From: CAYJHC01 sp964369465
GTDB lineage: Bacteria > Bacillota > Clostridia > Peptostreptococcales > Anaerovoracaceae
Assembly: GCA_964369465.1 (NCBI GenBank)
Contig: CAYJEX010000008.1
Location: 1-64,000 of the forward strand
Direction: 5' to 3'
DNA: 64,000 bases
In this document: positions 33,922-44,030 of the stretch, piece by piece
How positions within the stretch are numbered: position 1 is the stretch's first letter
Layout of the letters: every line of letters begins with the position of its first letter
Notes under the pieces: generated by a model
Told to the model about the DNA's origin: nothing
Databases searched by the model: none
Seen by the model: only the letters and a program-made list of their open reading frames with translations
Position numbers and translations under genes: made by a program

Positions 33922-36027
33922 TTAACGATCCCCGAACAATATATCATAATAATCATATTTGAAAATCAGCTCTGAAATCAAAAAACGTTGTTCAACTTCC
34001 TTATTAACACTATCAATATATCCTTGCGGAATTTCGCTATCAACAAGCGGAATAACTGTATTTGTATCGCTAATATACATACATTTTTCTGTTATCCAAT
34101 TCCTGTTTTTAAATATGACTAAACTTTCACTACCTCCAAATACATCTCTACCCGCAAATAATCTCGAATCATACTCTAATCCCAATAAATTTGAAACCGT
34201 AGGAATCAAATCAACTGTTGAGGTGTATTTATCCACATTTACAGGTTCTTCCATAGAAGCTGACCAAATTATTACTTCATTTCTATATAGCTCAAACTCC
34301 GGATCTATTTCATGTCCCAGGAATTCATTGAATAAAGAGTAATCGTTTCCATCTCCAACAAGGCCATAAGGGTAATGATCAGCAGACAATACAATCAATG
34401 TATTGTCAAGTTGCCCTGCTTTTTCAAGCTCATCTATAAGGTACTTCATTGATTTTTCAACTTCATAGTTACAAGCCAAATATGCCTTGCAACTTTCCGA
34501 ATAGTCTAAATTTGCAACTACATCTTGATTCGCCCTAGCTTGATTATTCCCACCAAATGTATAATTTAAATGCCCACTAATCGTCAAATAATATGCATGG
34601 AAATTTTCTTCGTTTATCCACTCATGTACACTGTTCTGAAACATTTCTAAGTCAGATGCTGGCCAAACGTTTTCCACCTCTAACCCATTGCCTACTCCCT
34701 GATAATGATATCCCATATTGGGGTGCGAATAGTTTCTATCATAATATGAGTATGTATGATTGTGGTACGCTTTTGTTGTATATCCCAATCTTTCAAATTG
34801 TCTTCCCATCGTAAAGTACATGTTATTTTCTCTTATTCCCGTTTCACTGAAAGTCCAAATCCCAGAAACAGGGAGAAGTCCTGTAAGATATGTATACTCG
34901 CCATCTGAAGTTGAAACGTCCCATATGGGATTATAATAATTACTGAAATTAAAGCCTTCATTTTTCATCATATATAAAGTTGGCGTCAATTCTTCACTTA
35001 TAACATATTCTGAAAATCCTTCAGCACAAATATAAATAAGATTGTATCCTTCGAACATTCCTGTATATTCATTTTTCATCGTTGGTTTTTCTTGTAGAAC
35101 ATATTGATTAATTGACTCGAGAACTTCATCATCGCTTTTCTCAATTAATTCTTCTAAATTCATTTCCATGATATTGTATTTTTCTTTATCAGAATAGTCT
35201 CTTTCATGGTTGCTAGTTTCAAGTAATGCAATTGGTTTACCAAAAATAGAAAATTTCAAATCTAGTCTCTCTGCTGTAAATAGTCCTAGCTTTTCGGCAG
35301 CAATATTCATATTAAAATTTTTGAAATAAACTTTGTTTGAACTATTGTTGCTTTCTCCAGACAAAAATAAAGTTCCTATACAAATGAGATGTAACATTAG
35401 AATAACCACAATATAAATCGGAACCTCTTTTAACTTTAAATCGACACTAAACAAAGAATTTCTAAGTATCAAAACAATTACGATAGGTGCGAATGCAAGA
35501 ATTATCAAAAAAACAGATTCTGCCATCGCATCAAACATAGCGTCTTTAAAACCCCATGCCTGCTTTATCCCTCCTGAAAATATTGAATTTACAACCATCA
35601 TTGTCTCAAATATATTTGTGTAAACAATTTGAACACATGTAATAAATGATAATGAAATTGCAATGATATAAAACAGTATTTTTTTAGCAATTCCTTTAAG
35701 CAAATTTACTACAGTAGAAAAAAACAATGCCATTGGGATAGAAAAAAGAATAGAGTATATTATCCCCTCATTAATAGATTTAGTATAAGAAAATCGAAAT
35801 AAAGCTTCCAAATACAAAATCAAAAATAAGAAAAATAGAAACTCTTTATTCGAAAAAATGTTTTTCATTTTATTGAAAAGTAATTTTTTACGGTCTACAG
35901 ATTTCTCTTCATCAGCTACCTCTTGAATAAATTCATCTTCTTTGTCTTTCTTCTCATTTTCATCTATTAATGCAACATCTTCAGAGAAGTCATCTTTATT
36001 TTTAATTTTTAAATCATCTTTTTTCAT
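33922..36027 (-). CDS. LTA synthase-like phosphoglycerol transferase
   Basis: 701 residues: an acidic/basic cytoplasmic N-terminus (about 1-60), five transmembrane helices (to about 222), then an extracellular alkaline-phosphatase-fold domain. Catalytic residues of LtaS-type enzymes can be placed: E336 in AEGFSE, the nucleophile T373 in STSDGE, and the Asp-His pair in SADHYPYG. The family moves glycerol-phosphate from phosphatidylglycerol onto lipoteichoic acid or a related polymer. TSDGE differs slightly from the usual TSDSE, so another phospho-alcohol substrate is possible. It appears monocistronic. Confidence 0.85.
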   Translation of the reverse strand: MKKDDLKIKNKDDFSEDVALIDENEKKDKEDEFIQEVADEEKSVDRKKLLFNKMKNIFSNKEFLFFLFLILYLEALFRFSYTKSINEGIIYSILFSIPMALFFSTVVNLLKGIAKKILFYIIAISLSFITCVQIVYTNIFETMMVVNSIFSGGIKQAWGFKDAMFDAMAESVFLIILAFAPIVIVLILRNSLFSVDLKLKEVPIYIVVILMLHLICIGTLFLSGESNNSSNKVYFKNFNMNIAAEKLGLFTAERLDLKFSIFGKPIALLETSNHERDYSDKEKYNIMEMNLEELIEKSDDEVLESINQYVLQEKPTMKNEYTGMFEGYNLIYICAEGFSEYVISEELTPTLYMMKNEGFNFSNYYNPIWDVSTSDGEYTYLTGLLPVSGIWTFSETGIRENNMYFTMGRQFERLGYTTKAYHNHTYSYYDRNYSHPNMGYHYQGVGNGLEVENVWPASDLEMFQNSVHEWINEENFHAYYLTISGHLNYTFGGNNQARANQDVVANLDYSESCKAYLACNYEVEKSMKYLIDELEKAGQLDNTLIVLSADHYPYGLVGDGNDYSLFNEFLGHEIDPEFELYRNEVIIWSASMEEPVNVDKYTSTVDLIPTVSNLLGLEYDSRLFAGRDVFGGSESLVIFKNRNWITEKCMYISDTNTVIPLVDSEIPQGYIDSVNKEVEQRFLISELIFKYDYYDILFGDR

Positions 36028-36076
36028 TCTGCCCTCAAATTACTTTCTTATGCATCATATACAAGCCATACTTATA

Positions 36077-37222
36077 TTATACAAATTCATTTTTTATTTT
36101 TTTTGAAAACTCATCTTGTTTTGGGTAGTTATCTTTGTTCATGTTTTTTTCAAAACTCTCAACTGTAGCCTTTTGTGTTTTGCTAAGCTTCGTTGGAATT
36201 TCAACATTTACTTTGACATACAAGTCTCCTTTTCGGCCATTTCTAGGATCAACCAAACCTTTATCTTTTATTCTAAATACCGTACCACTTTGTGTCCCTG
36301 ATGGAATTTTATAAGATATCTTTTCCCCTACTGTTGGTATCGTTATTTTATCTCCCAACGTTGCTTGCATAAAGTTTATTGGCATCTCCAAATATAAATC
36401 AGGCCCTGACCTTTTGAAAACAGTGTCATTTTTAACATCAATTACAATATATAAGTCTCCTGCTGGCCCTCCTTTTTTTCCTGGCAGTCCTTGTCCTTTT
36501 ATTGGTACGACCGAATCAACATCAACACCTGCAGGAATTTTTACTTTAAGCGTAACTTCTTTTTTTACTTCTCCTGAACCATTACATTTTTTGCATATTT
36601 TTTCTATTATTTCCCCACTGCCATTGCATTCACGACAAGGTGCAGTGCTTTGAAATGCCCCAAAAGGCGTCTTTTGAACTGTACGAACTTCTCCTGTTCC
36701 TCCACATGCAGAACACTTCGATTTTGCTGTTCCATTTTCAGCTCCTGTTCCATTACAATCATCACATTCAACATTTTTTTTCATTTTTATTGTTTTTTCA
36801 ACTCCAAAAGCAGCTTCTTTGAATGTAATAACCAACCTTTGTTGTAAATCTCTTCCTTTTGATGGTCCATTTTTTCTTTGCTGGCTATATCCACCTCTAC
36901 TATTTCCACCACCAAAAATATTGCCGAAAATATCAAAGATATCATCAAATCCTCCGGCTCCTCCAAAACCAGCTCCTCCGAAGCCAGCATTTGGATCAAC
37001 TCCTGCATGCCCAAATTTATCATATTTATTCTTTTTTTCAGCATCACTAAGTATGCTATATGCTTCATTTACTTCTTTAAATGATTCCTCTGCTGATTTA
37101 TCTCCAGGATTCTTGTCTGGATGATATTGCATAGCTTTTTTTCTATATGCTGATTTAATTTCTTGCTCTGATGAGCCTTTATTTATTCCAAGAACTTCAT
37201 AATAATCTCTTTTATCTGCCAT
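36077..37222 (-). CDS. dnaJ: Chaperone DnaJ (Hsp40)
   Basis: Co-chaperone stimulating DnaK ATPase. The J domain has HPDK at residues 33-36, followed by a Gly/Phe-rich linker (about 74-110) and four CxxCxGxG zinc motifs (CDDCNGTG, CSACGGTG, CRECNGSG, CKKCNGSG), then the C-terminal substrate domains. Its 381 residues are normal. Ribosome site GGAAC is weak. Distal gene of hrcA-grpE-dnaK-dnaJ, separated from dnaK by 142 bases holding a long hairpin. Confidence 0.97.
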   Translation of the reverse strand: MADKRDYYEVLGINKGSSEQEIKSAYRKKAMQYHPDKNPGDKSAEESFKEVNEAYSILSDAEKKNKYDKFGHAGVDPNAGFGGAGFGGAGGFDDIFDIFGNIFGGGNSRGGYSQQRKNGPSKGRDLQQRLVITFKEAAFGVEKTIKMKKNVECDDCNGTGAENGTAKSKCSACGGTGEVRTVQKTPFGAFQSTAPCRECNGSGEIIEKICKKCNGSGEVKKEVTLKVKIPAGVDVDSVVPIKGQGLPGKKGGPAGDLYIVIDVKNDTVFKRSGPDLYLEMPINFMQATLGDKITIPTVGEKISYKIPSGTQSGTVFRIKDKGLVDPRNGRKGDLYVKVNVEIPTKLSKTQKATVESFEKNMNKDNYPKQDEFSKKIKNEFV

Positions 37223-37260
37223 TTCTGTTCCTTTACTAATTGTATGATATAATTACATTA

Positions 37261-37302
37261 AACATAGTAAGACAAGGGACAATACCCTTGCCTCGCTATG
37301 TT
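37261..37302 (-). other. Long intercistronic hairpin between dnaK and dnaJ
   Basis: AACATAG pairs with CTATGTT and CAAGGG with CCCTTG. The five bases between them pair too, with one mismatch and two G-T wobbles, giving an 18-position stem with a 6-base loop. On the - strand it is followed by TAATGTAATT, not a U-run; on the + strand eight Ts follow after CGC. It is therefore more likely a processing or stabilising structure that lowers dnaJ relative to dnaK than a full terminator of the operon. Confidence 0.6.
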
Positions 37303-37364
37303 CGCTTTTTTTTAGATACTATATTAAGTATTATACTTTATATAGAACAATATTTTTCACCAGC

Positions 37365-39227
37365 TTATTTTTTTTCTGTATTATTGTTTTCTTCTTCATC
37401 AACAACTTCAAATTCAGCATCTACTACACCGTCATCTTCTGGGGTTTGTGATTGAGCTCCCATATTTCCTTCTGAATTTTCTTGTCCCGCTTGAGCTTTC
37501 TGGTACATCTTTGCAGATATGGTATGGAATTTTTCTGTCAACGCATCTGTTTTTTCTTTGATTTCCTCAATTGTTCCATTCTCCATAACTTTTTCCAAAT
37601 CTTCTTTAGCTGATGTTATGTCATTCTTTTCTTCATCTGAAAGACTTCCTTCAATTTCTTTCAAGTTCTTTTCAGTTTCATATATCAAAGTTTCAGCTTG
37701 ATTTCTTGTTTCTACTTCTTCTTTTCTTTTCTTGTCTTCTTCTGCAAACTGTTCCGCTTCTTTAATTTTTGCTTCTACTTCATCATCCGAAAGTTTCGTA
37801 GAAGATGTAATTGTGATGCTTTGTTCCTTGCCAGTACCCATGTCTTTTGCATATACATTTACAATACCATTCGCATCAATATCAAATGTTACTTCAATTT
37901 GTGGAACACCACGCGGTGCTGGAGGAATTCCTGATAATTGGAACCTTCCAAGTGTGATATTTCCTGCCGCCATATCTCTTTCACCTTGAAGTACATGGAT
38001 ATCTACTGCTGTTTGATTATCAGCTGCCGTAGAGAAAATCTGACTTTTCTTTGTAGGTATTGTAGTATTTCTTTCTATCAACCTAGTTGCAACTGCTCCC
38101 AAAGTCTCAATTGATAACGAAAGCGGTGTAACGTCCAGTAATAGAACATCTTTTACCTCACCAGTAAGAACTCCTGCTTGAATAGCTGCTCCTATCGCAA
38201 CGCATTCATCTGGATTTATTCCTTTAAATGGTTCTTTCCCTGTAACTTTCTTTACAGCTTCTTGTACAGCTGGAATTCTCGTAGATCCCCCAACTAATAA
38301 AACTTTTGATATATCACTATTAGTAACTCCAGCATCTGACATAGCTTTTTTTAATGGCTCCATTGTCTTATCAACCAAAGTAGCTGTTAATTGTTCAAAT
38401 TTTGCTCGTGTTATATCCATATTCAAGTGAAGTGGTCCCGCATCCGAAACAGATATAAATGGCAAGTTGATATTAGTTGATTGTGCACTTGATAATTCTT
38501 TTTTCGCCTTCTCTGCTGCTTCTTTTAGCCTTTGAAGTGCCATTTTATCAGTTCTTAAATCTACTCCGTTTTCTTTTGCGAAAGTATCTGCCAAATACTT
38601 TAACAATAGTTCATCAAAGTCATCTCCACCTAATTTGTTATTTCCATTAGTTGCAAGTACTTCAAAAACTCCATCCCCTAGCTCTAATATTGAAACATCG
38701 AATGTTCCTCCACCTAAATCATAAACTAATATTTTGTGATGTTCTGTTTCTTTATCCAATCCATATGCAAGCGCTGCAGCTGTTGGTTCATTTATAATTC
38801 TTTTTACATCTAATCCTGCAATTTTTCCCGCATCTTTTGTTGCTTGCTTTTGGCTATCAGTAAAATATGCCGGAACCGTAATTACAGCTTCTGTCACTTT
38901 CTCTCCTAAATAGCTTTCTGCATCAGCTTTAAGCTTTGCAAGTGTCATTGCCGAAATGTCTTGCGGTGTATAATTTTTACCATCTACTGATACTTTATGC
39001 TCTGTTCCCATATGTCTTTTTATAGATGCAAATGTTCTCTCAGGGTTAGTTACAGCTTGTCTTTTTGCTGTTTCTCCAACTAGCCTCTCTCCTGCCTTTG
39101 TAAATCCTATTATTGAAGGTGTTGTTCTCATTCCTTCTGCATTAGTAATTACTACAGGTTCTCCACCTTCTAATACAGATACACATGAATTTGTTGTACC
39201 TAAGTCAATTCCTATTACTTTTCCCAT
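37365..39227 (-). CDS. dnaK: Chaperone DnaK (Hsp70)
   Basis: ATP-dependent chaperone, 620 residues. The nucleotide-binding domain starts GIDLGTTNSCVSVLEGG and includes IINEPTAAALAYG, DLGGGTFDVS and LLVGGSTRIPAVQ. The interdomain linker DVLLLDVTPLSL joins the substrate domain, and an acidic tail ends in EVVDEEENNN. The 23-residue deletion in lobe I typical of Gram-positive DnaK fits the short N-terminal spacing. Ribosome site AAGGAG precedes the ATG. Third gene of the CIRCE-controlled operon. Confidence 0.98.
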   Translation of the reverse strand: MGKVIGIDLGTTNSCVSVLEGGEPVVITNAEGMRTTPSIIGFTKAGERLVGETAKRQAVTNPERTFASIKRHMGTEHKVSVDGKNYTPQDISAMTLAKLKADAESYLGEKVTEAVITVPAYFTDSQKQATKDAGKIAGLDVKRIINEPTAAALAYGLDKETEHHKILVYDLGGGTFDVSILELGDGVFEVLATNGNNKLGGDDFDELLLKYLADTFAKENGVDLRTDKMALQRLKEAAEKAKKELSSAQSTNINLPFISVSDAGPLHLNMDITRAKFEQLTATLVDKTMEPLKKAMSDAGVTNSDISKVLLVGGSTRIPAVQEAVKKVTGKEPFKGINPDECVAIGAAIQAGVLTGEVKDVLLLDVTPLSLSIETLGAVATRLIERNTTIPTKKSQIFSTAADNQTAVDIHVLQGERDMAAGNITLGRFQLSGIPPAPRGVPQIEVTFDIDANGIVNVYAKDMGTGKEQSITITSSTKLSDDEVEAKIKEAEQFAEEDKKRKEEVETRNQAETLIYETEKNLKEIEGSLSDEEKNDITSAKEDLEKVMENGTIEEIKEKTDALTEKFHTISAKMYQKAQAGQENSEGNMGAQSQTPEDDGVVDAEFEVVDEEENNNTEKK

Positions 39228-39274
39228 TTTTCTTTCTCCTTTATTTTATATTATTTTAAACTATATTATTGGTT

Positions 39275-39931
39275 TCATTTTCCCACCTTTACCATAGATG
39301 GTCTAATTACTTTCCCCTTTAATGTATAACCATTTTGCAAAACTTCTATTACCTTGTCTTTTTTCTGCTCTTCAACGTCCTCCATCATAACTGCATTATG
39401 ATAATTTGGATCAAAATCAGCATTTAGAGCCTTTATCTCTTCGACTCCAAATTCTATCATGACCGAATTTAGTTGTGTTAGTATCATTTTCATACCTTGG
39501 TAAAATTTATCATCTTCGTTTTGCTCATGAGATAATGCCCTTTCAAAATTGTCAGCAACCTCTAAAAGTTTTATCACTATTTTTTCATTTGCATATGCAT
39601 GAATATCCGATTTTTCTTTTTCCACTCTTCTCTTGTAATTTTGAAAATCTGCCATAAGCCTTAAATAATTTGCCTCATCAGCTTCTTCTATATTTATCGA
39701 AGAGTTATTGTTTTCTTCAGAGTTTTCTTTTTCTTCTGTTCCCTCTGTTTCTTCATCACGTTCCAGTTTTTTATCTTGATCAATATCTTCTTTATTATTG
39801 TTTTCGTCTTTTTTTTCCTTTTTTGTATGCTTATCTTTGCTATTGCCGTCTTTTTCTTCTTTTGTGTTTATTTCCTCATTTGTTTCATTTGCTGCTTTTT
39901 CAGTGCTTTTTTCTTTATCACTTTGCTTCAT
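39275..39931 (-). CDS. grpE: Nucleotide exchange factor GrpE
   Basis: Exchanges ADP for ATP on DnaK. An unusually long, highly charged, low-complexity N-terminal region of about 90 residues precedes the conserved coiled coil and beta domain (YLRLMADFQNYKRRVEKEK, NFERAL, PNYHNAVMM, GYTLKGKVIRPSMVKV). The second ATG is chosen because AAGGAGG lies inside the first five codons of the longer reading and 5 bases before this ATG. It overlaps the end of hrcA by 14 bases. Confidence 0.95.
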   Translation of the reverse strand: MKQSDKEKSTEKAANETNEEINTKEEKDGNSKDKHTKKEKKDENNNKEDIDQDKKLERDEETEGTEEKENSEENNNSSINIEEADEANYLRLMADFQNYKRRVEKEKSDIHAYANEKIVIKLLEVADNFERALSHEQNEDDKFYQGMKMILTQLNSVMIEFGVEEIKALNADFDPNYHNAVMMEDVEEQKKDKVIEVLQNGYTLKGKVIRPSMVKVGK

Positions 39932-40973
39932 CTTCGCCTCCTTCATCTTTATCTATGCAATATGCTTTACTAATATTATCTGTCAAATATTTTACTACAG
40001 ATGTAATCTCTCCATATTCCATTCTTGTAGGTCCAATTACTCCTAATTTGCCTACTAGCTTACCATCTATATGATAAGTTGCTGTTATTACACTGCAATC
40101 TTTCATGCCATCTTCTGAGTTTTCATCCCCTATTGTAATTATTATTCCATCATCTCTTTCTTGGAGTTTTCTAGTAAAATCATCTTTTTTATTGAACATT
40201 TCCATAAACATTCTGGCTTTGTCAATATCACTATACTCTGGAAGTGCAAAAATATTTGTGAGTCCATCCATATATAAATTTGTATCCAACATACTTTCTA
40301 ATATTTTCACAAAATTAGGAACTATATTTTCTGTCAATCTACTGAAGGCAGGCAAATCTTCTGCTAATGTATTAATAATATCTGTAGTTAAGGCTTCTCC
40401 TAATGTTTTTCCTTTAAATGTATAAGTCATTGACTTTGATATAACATTAAGCGCTTCTTCTGTATATGGCACTGTAATTGTTAATGCTGTGTTTGATACT
40501 TTGCCACTTTCCGCAACTATCATAAGAATTATCGACCTATCATCTACCGGAAGTAATTTGATATATTTTAGCCTGTCTAAATCTGCCTTTGGTGTAATTG
40601 CAAACGATGTAAGCTGAGTAATCTCTGACAAAAGCTTCGCAGCATGCTCTACTGTCTTATCCAACTCTCGTACATTAGAGTATAACCTATCAGCTATTTC
40701 AACTTTCATTTCAGAAGTAAGCTCATGTGCACTCATCATTTCATCCACATAAAATCTGTATGCTTTTCTAGAAGGAACTCTTCCAGCCGAAGTATGAGGG
40801 TGAGTCAAAAATCCCATTTCTTCTAAGTCGGACATTTCATTTCTTATTGTTGCTGGGCTAATCCCAAGTTCATATCTTTTTGATAATGTCCTTGATCCCA
40901 CGGGTTCAGCAGTCTTTACAAAATCTCCTATTATAGCTTGTAAGATTTTCATTTTTCTTTCTGTTAACTGCAT
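39918..40973 (-). CDS. hrcA: Heat-inducible repressor HrcA
   Basis: Repressor of class I heat-shock genes that binds CIRCE and needs GroEL for activity. An N-terminal winged helix (ISPATIRNEMSDLEEMGFLTHPHTSAGRVPS) is followed by the GAF-like dimerisation core. It has 351 residues. The start giving MQLTERKM is supported by GGAGAG 8 bases upstream; the 11 additional upstream codons run into the CIRCE-proximal leader. Its own promoter carries CIRCE, so the operon is autoregulated. Confidence 0.96.
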   Translation of the reverse strand: MQLTERKMKILQAIIGDFVKTAEPVGSRTLSKRYELGISPATIRNEMSDLEEMGFLTHPHTSAGRVPSRKAYRFYVDEMMSAHELTSEMKVEIADRLYSNVRELDKTVEHAAKLLSEITQLTSFAITPKADLDRLKYIKLLPVDDRSIILMIVAESGKVSNTALTITVPYTEEALNVISKSMTYTFKGKTLGEALTTDIINTLAEDLPAFSRLTENIVPNFVKILESMLDTNLYMDGLTNIFALPEYSDIDKARMFMEMFNKKDDFTRKLQERDDGIIITIGDENSEDGMKDCSVITATYHIDGKLVGKLGVIGPTRMEYGEITSVVKYLTDNISKAYCIDKDEGGEDEAK

Positions 40974-40999
40974 ATGTGTCTCTCCTTTTTTTCGATTTG

Positions 41000-41026
41000 T
41001 TAGCACTCATCCTTATTGAGTGCTAA
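41000..41026. promoter_or_regulatory. CIRCE operator
   Basis: TTAGCACTC, nine bases, GAGTGCTAA: an exact match to the CIRCE consensus bound by HrcA. It lies between the hrcA promoter and start codon. Confidence 0.97.
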
Positions 41027-41030
41027 CTAT

Positions 41031-41058
41031 AGTATACCCTTTTTTGATAGTTAGTCAA
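41031..41058 (-). promoter_or_regulatory. SigA promoter of the hrcA-grpE-dnaK-dnaJ operon
   Basis: TTGACT (41053-41058) and TATACT (41031-41036) on the - strand with a 16-base spacer. The start site falls in the CIRCE element immediately downstream. Confidence 0.8.
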
Positions 41059-41202
41059 TACATTTTTGAAATTTATTATTATTTTTTTCAAATGTGTACC
41101 TTTTGAACGAAGTACATATTTTTCAATTCAATTTTCAACAAATTTATAAAATAATAGACATTTTTAAAATATACAAGTATCTAGATTATATCTTGATATT
41201 TA

Positions 41203-41211
41203 TGGTATAAT
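41203..41211 (+). promoter_or_regulatory. Extended -10 promoter for pepF
   Basis: TGG-TATAAT is a consensus extended -10 element about 85 bases before the pepF ATG. No convincing -35 is seen. Together with the hrcA promoter and CIRCE this accounts for the divergent gap. Confidence 0.45.
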
Positions 41212-41300
41212 TTTTTATGCTTCTTTTATATAAAACAAATAAGCAAAACTACAATGATCTACAAATACATAATTCTTATGATTATTTCGGAGGAAAATAA

Positions 41301-43097
41301 ATGGCAAATCTTAAAACAAGAAATGAAATAAACGATAATTTCAAATGGAACATTGAAAAAATGTTTTCTGATCAGAAAAATTGGGAAGATGATCTTTCTA
41401 AAGCATTATCCCTTAGCGAGAATTTTATTAAATTCTCTGGAAACATACTCTCCTCCTCTAGCACTTTACTTGACTCTTTAGAAATGAAAGATTTGATTTG
41501 GAGGCTTTTAGAAAAAGTTTTTGTATACGCAAGGATGAAAAAAGACGAAGACAATACAAACGAATTATATCAAAGTATGTGTGACAAAGCTAATGTTGCA
41601 ATTTCAACTGTAAGCACAAACACATCTTTCTTTATTCCTGAAATATTAGAAAACAACATCGATTTAGTAAAAGAATACATTTCTAAAGACCCCCTACTAA
41701 AAACATACGAATTTTATTTGCTTAATTTATTTAGAGAAAAGGATCACGTTTTATCCAAATCCGAGGAAGCATTAGTCGCAAATTTTAGTCAAATTTTTTC
41801 TTCAACAAATGATATATTTACAATGCTAAATAATGGCGATATACAATTTGGAACTATTAAAGACGAAGAAGACACTACTGTAACTCTCACACATGGCAAT
41901 TATATAAAATATATGGAGTCAACTAACAGAGATGTACGAAAAGCCGCTTATACAGCAATGTACGCCTCATATAAAGCCCTTATAAATACAATAGCAACTA
42001 CATATAATTATAACACTAAGACAGACGTCGTGTTGGCAAAAATAAGGAAATATCCCTCCGCGTTGGAGGCTTCTCTTTCTTCTGATAATATACAAAAAGA
42101 AGTATATACAAATTTGATCTCTCAGGTGAATGAAGCGCTTCCTAGCCTTCATAAGTATATGGAAACAAGAAAAAGGCTCTTACACTTAGATGAACTTAAA
42201 ATGCACGACATCTATGTCCCGCTTATCACTTTACCAAAAAAAGAATTTCTCTTCAATGATGCCGTGTCAATAATGATCGACTCACTTTCACCTTTAGGTG
42301 ACGAATACACCTCAATTGCAAAAAAAGGTGTCGAATCAGGTTGGATTGATATTTATGAAAATAAAGGAAAAACAAGTGGTGCATACAGCTTTGGAAGCTA
42401 TGATAGCATGCCTTATATTTTGCTCAATTACACGAACACTTTAAAAGATGTATTCACACTTGTTCACGAAATGGGTCATTCGATGCATTCATTCTATACA
42501 AGAAAAGCACAACCTTTTATATATGGTGGACACTCTATTTTCACAGCAGAGGTTGCCTCTACTGTGAACGAAAAGCTTCTATTATCTCATTTAACAAAGG
42601 AATGCAATGATATAGAGATGAAAAAATATCTTTTGAATTTCCATATAGAGGAATTCAGAACTACACTTTTTAGACAAACAATGTTTGCGGAATTTGAATT
42701 AATAACGCACGAAACATTGGAAACCGGTGGCACATTAACTGCCGACAGCATGTGTTCAGAGTATAATAGTTTAAACAAAAAATATTTTGGTGATCCTCTA
42801 AGCGAAGATGAATATATCAAATATGAATGGTCCCGAATTCCACATTTTTATAGAGCGTTCTATGTATACAAATACGCCACAGGATTTTCTGCCGCAACAG
42901 CAATTTCACACAAAATATTAACTGAAGGAGGAATTGCACAAAAAAATTACATTGAATTCTTAAAAAGCGGTGAAAGCGGACACCCAATAGACTTGCTAGA
43001 AATTGCAGGTGTAAATATGTCTACGAAAAAACCCGTTTCAGATGCAATGAATGTTTTTAAATTATTAGTTGATGAATTTGATGAAATTACAAGATAA
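41301..43097 (+). CDS. pepF: Oligoendopeptidase F (M3B)
   Basis: Cytoplasmic zinc metallopeptidase of 598 residues cleaving short peptides. The M3 active site LVHEMGHSMHSFY holds HEMGH with the third ligand glutamate downstream in FTAEVASTVNE. The N-terminal oligopeptidase domain (about 110-180) and the C-terminal YKYATGFSAATAIS are also typical. Ribosome site GGAGG precedes the ATG by 8 bases. nadK follows after 102 bases. Confidence 0.96.
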   Translation: MANLKTRNEINDNFKWNIEKMFSDQKNWEDDLSKALSLSENFIKFSGNILSSSSTLLDSLEMKDLIWRLLEKVFVYARMKKDEDNTNELYQSMCDKANVAISTVSTNTSFFIPEILENNIDLVKEYISKDPLLKTYEFYLLNLFREKDHVLSKSEEALVANFSQIFSSTNDIFTMLNNGDIQFGTIKDEEDTTVTLTHGNYIKYMESTNRDVRKAAYTAMYASYKALINTIATTYNYNTKTDVVLAKIRKYPSALEASLSSDNIQKEVYTNLISQVNEALPSLHKYMETRKRLLHLDELKMHDIYVPLITLPKKEFLFNDAVSIMIDSLSPLGDEYTSIAKKGVESGWIDIYENKGKTSGAYSFGSYDSMPYILLNYTNTLKDVFTLVHEMGHSMHSFYTRKAQPFIYGGHSIFTAEVASTVNEKLLLSHLTKECNDIEMKKYLLNFHIEEFRTTLFRQTMFAEFELITHETLETGGTLTADSMCSEYNSLNKKYFGDPLSEDEYIKYEWSRIPHFYRAFYVYKYATGFSAATAISHKILTEGGIAQKNYIEFLKSGESGHPIDLLEIAGVNMSTKKPVSDAMNVFKLLVDEFDEITR

Positions 43098-43199
43098 ACA
43101 AATATTTGCAATAAAAATAGTGTTCTTCAAACAATCAAGTTATAAGATCACTTTATTGTAATACTACTATTCAAAAAGAACATAGTACAGGAGTAAAAG

Positions 43200-44000
43200 A
43201 TGAATAAAAAAATATTTATATGTTCAAACAAAACCGATTTATCTTTGACAGCTTTTACGCAGCTAAAGACAAAATTGACAATAGCTGGATTTACCATAAT
43301 TGAAGAATTTGATAATGAGGTGGATTTGCTTATTTCAATAGGTGGTGATGGCGCAACTATAAACGCACTGCATAAGTACAATTTCCCCTCCGTTCCAATA
43401 ATTGGCGTAAACACTGGAACACTAGGTTTTTTTCAGGAAATAAACCCTGAGCAGCTTGATGAATTTATAGAGAATTATATAGAAAACAAGTACAGATTAC
43501 AACCTATGTCAACTGTAAAAGCTACTATAGAAACTGAAACTGGCACTTTCACATGCAAAGGACTGAATGAAATAGTAATTGGAGGATGTAACCCGAACAT
43601 CGTACATCTGAATATTTCCATAGACAATACCTTTATAGAGAAGTTTAGTGGCGATGGAATTATTATAGCCACTCCAGCCGGAAGTACAGCGTACAGTTAC
43701 TCACTTGGAGGGGCTATCGTCGACCCAAGACTAAAGCTATTACAGATTACACCTGTCGCACCAATGAACACAACCGCATATCGCTCATTCACATCAAGCC
43801 TACTTCTTCCACCAAATTTACCAATATACATTAGACCAGAAAGGAACAGAAATAAATTCATCTCAGTTACCGCAGATGGTTTTGAGAAAGAATTCTGTAA
43901 TGCAAAAGAAATCAAAGTGGAATTTGCTAAGGAAGTTGTGAATCTGTTAAGATTTGAATCATATGAGTTTTGGAATAAAGTTAAAAGTAAATTTTTATAA
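43200..44000 (+). CDS. nadK: NAD kinase
   Basis: Phosphorylates NAD to NADP. The GGDG motif (GGDGATINAL), NTGTLGFFQE, the NE motif in LNEIVIGG, and the conserved SGDGIIIATPAGSTAYSYSLGG are all present. The family usually reads GGDGT; here Ala replaces Thr. It has 266 residues, slightly short. Ribosome site AGGAG precedes the ATG. It lies 30 bases before the pseudouridine synthase, a frequent Firmicute neighbour. Confidence 0.93.
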   Translation: MNKKIFICSNKTDLSLTAFTQLKTKLTIAGFTIIEEFDNEVDLLISIGGDGATINALHKYNFPSVPIIGVNTGTLGFFQEINPEQLDEFIENYIENKYRLQPMSTVKATIETETGTFTCKGLNEIVIGGCNPNIVHLNISIDNTFIEKFSGDGIIIATPAGSTAYSYSLGGAIVDPRLKLLQITPVAPMNTTAYRSFTSSLLLPPNLPIYIRPERNRNKFISVTADGFEKEFCNAKEIKVEFAKEVVNLLRFESYEFWNKVKSKFL

Positions 44001-44030
44001 GCAACAATTTAAAATTGGAGAAAACAAGCT

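Noticed and set aside
30595..36027. Mobile element or genomic island covering the pilin-sdpRI-LTA stretch
   Set aside because: No integrase, transposase, direct repeats or tRNA boundary was found; base use looks like the surroundings.
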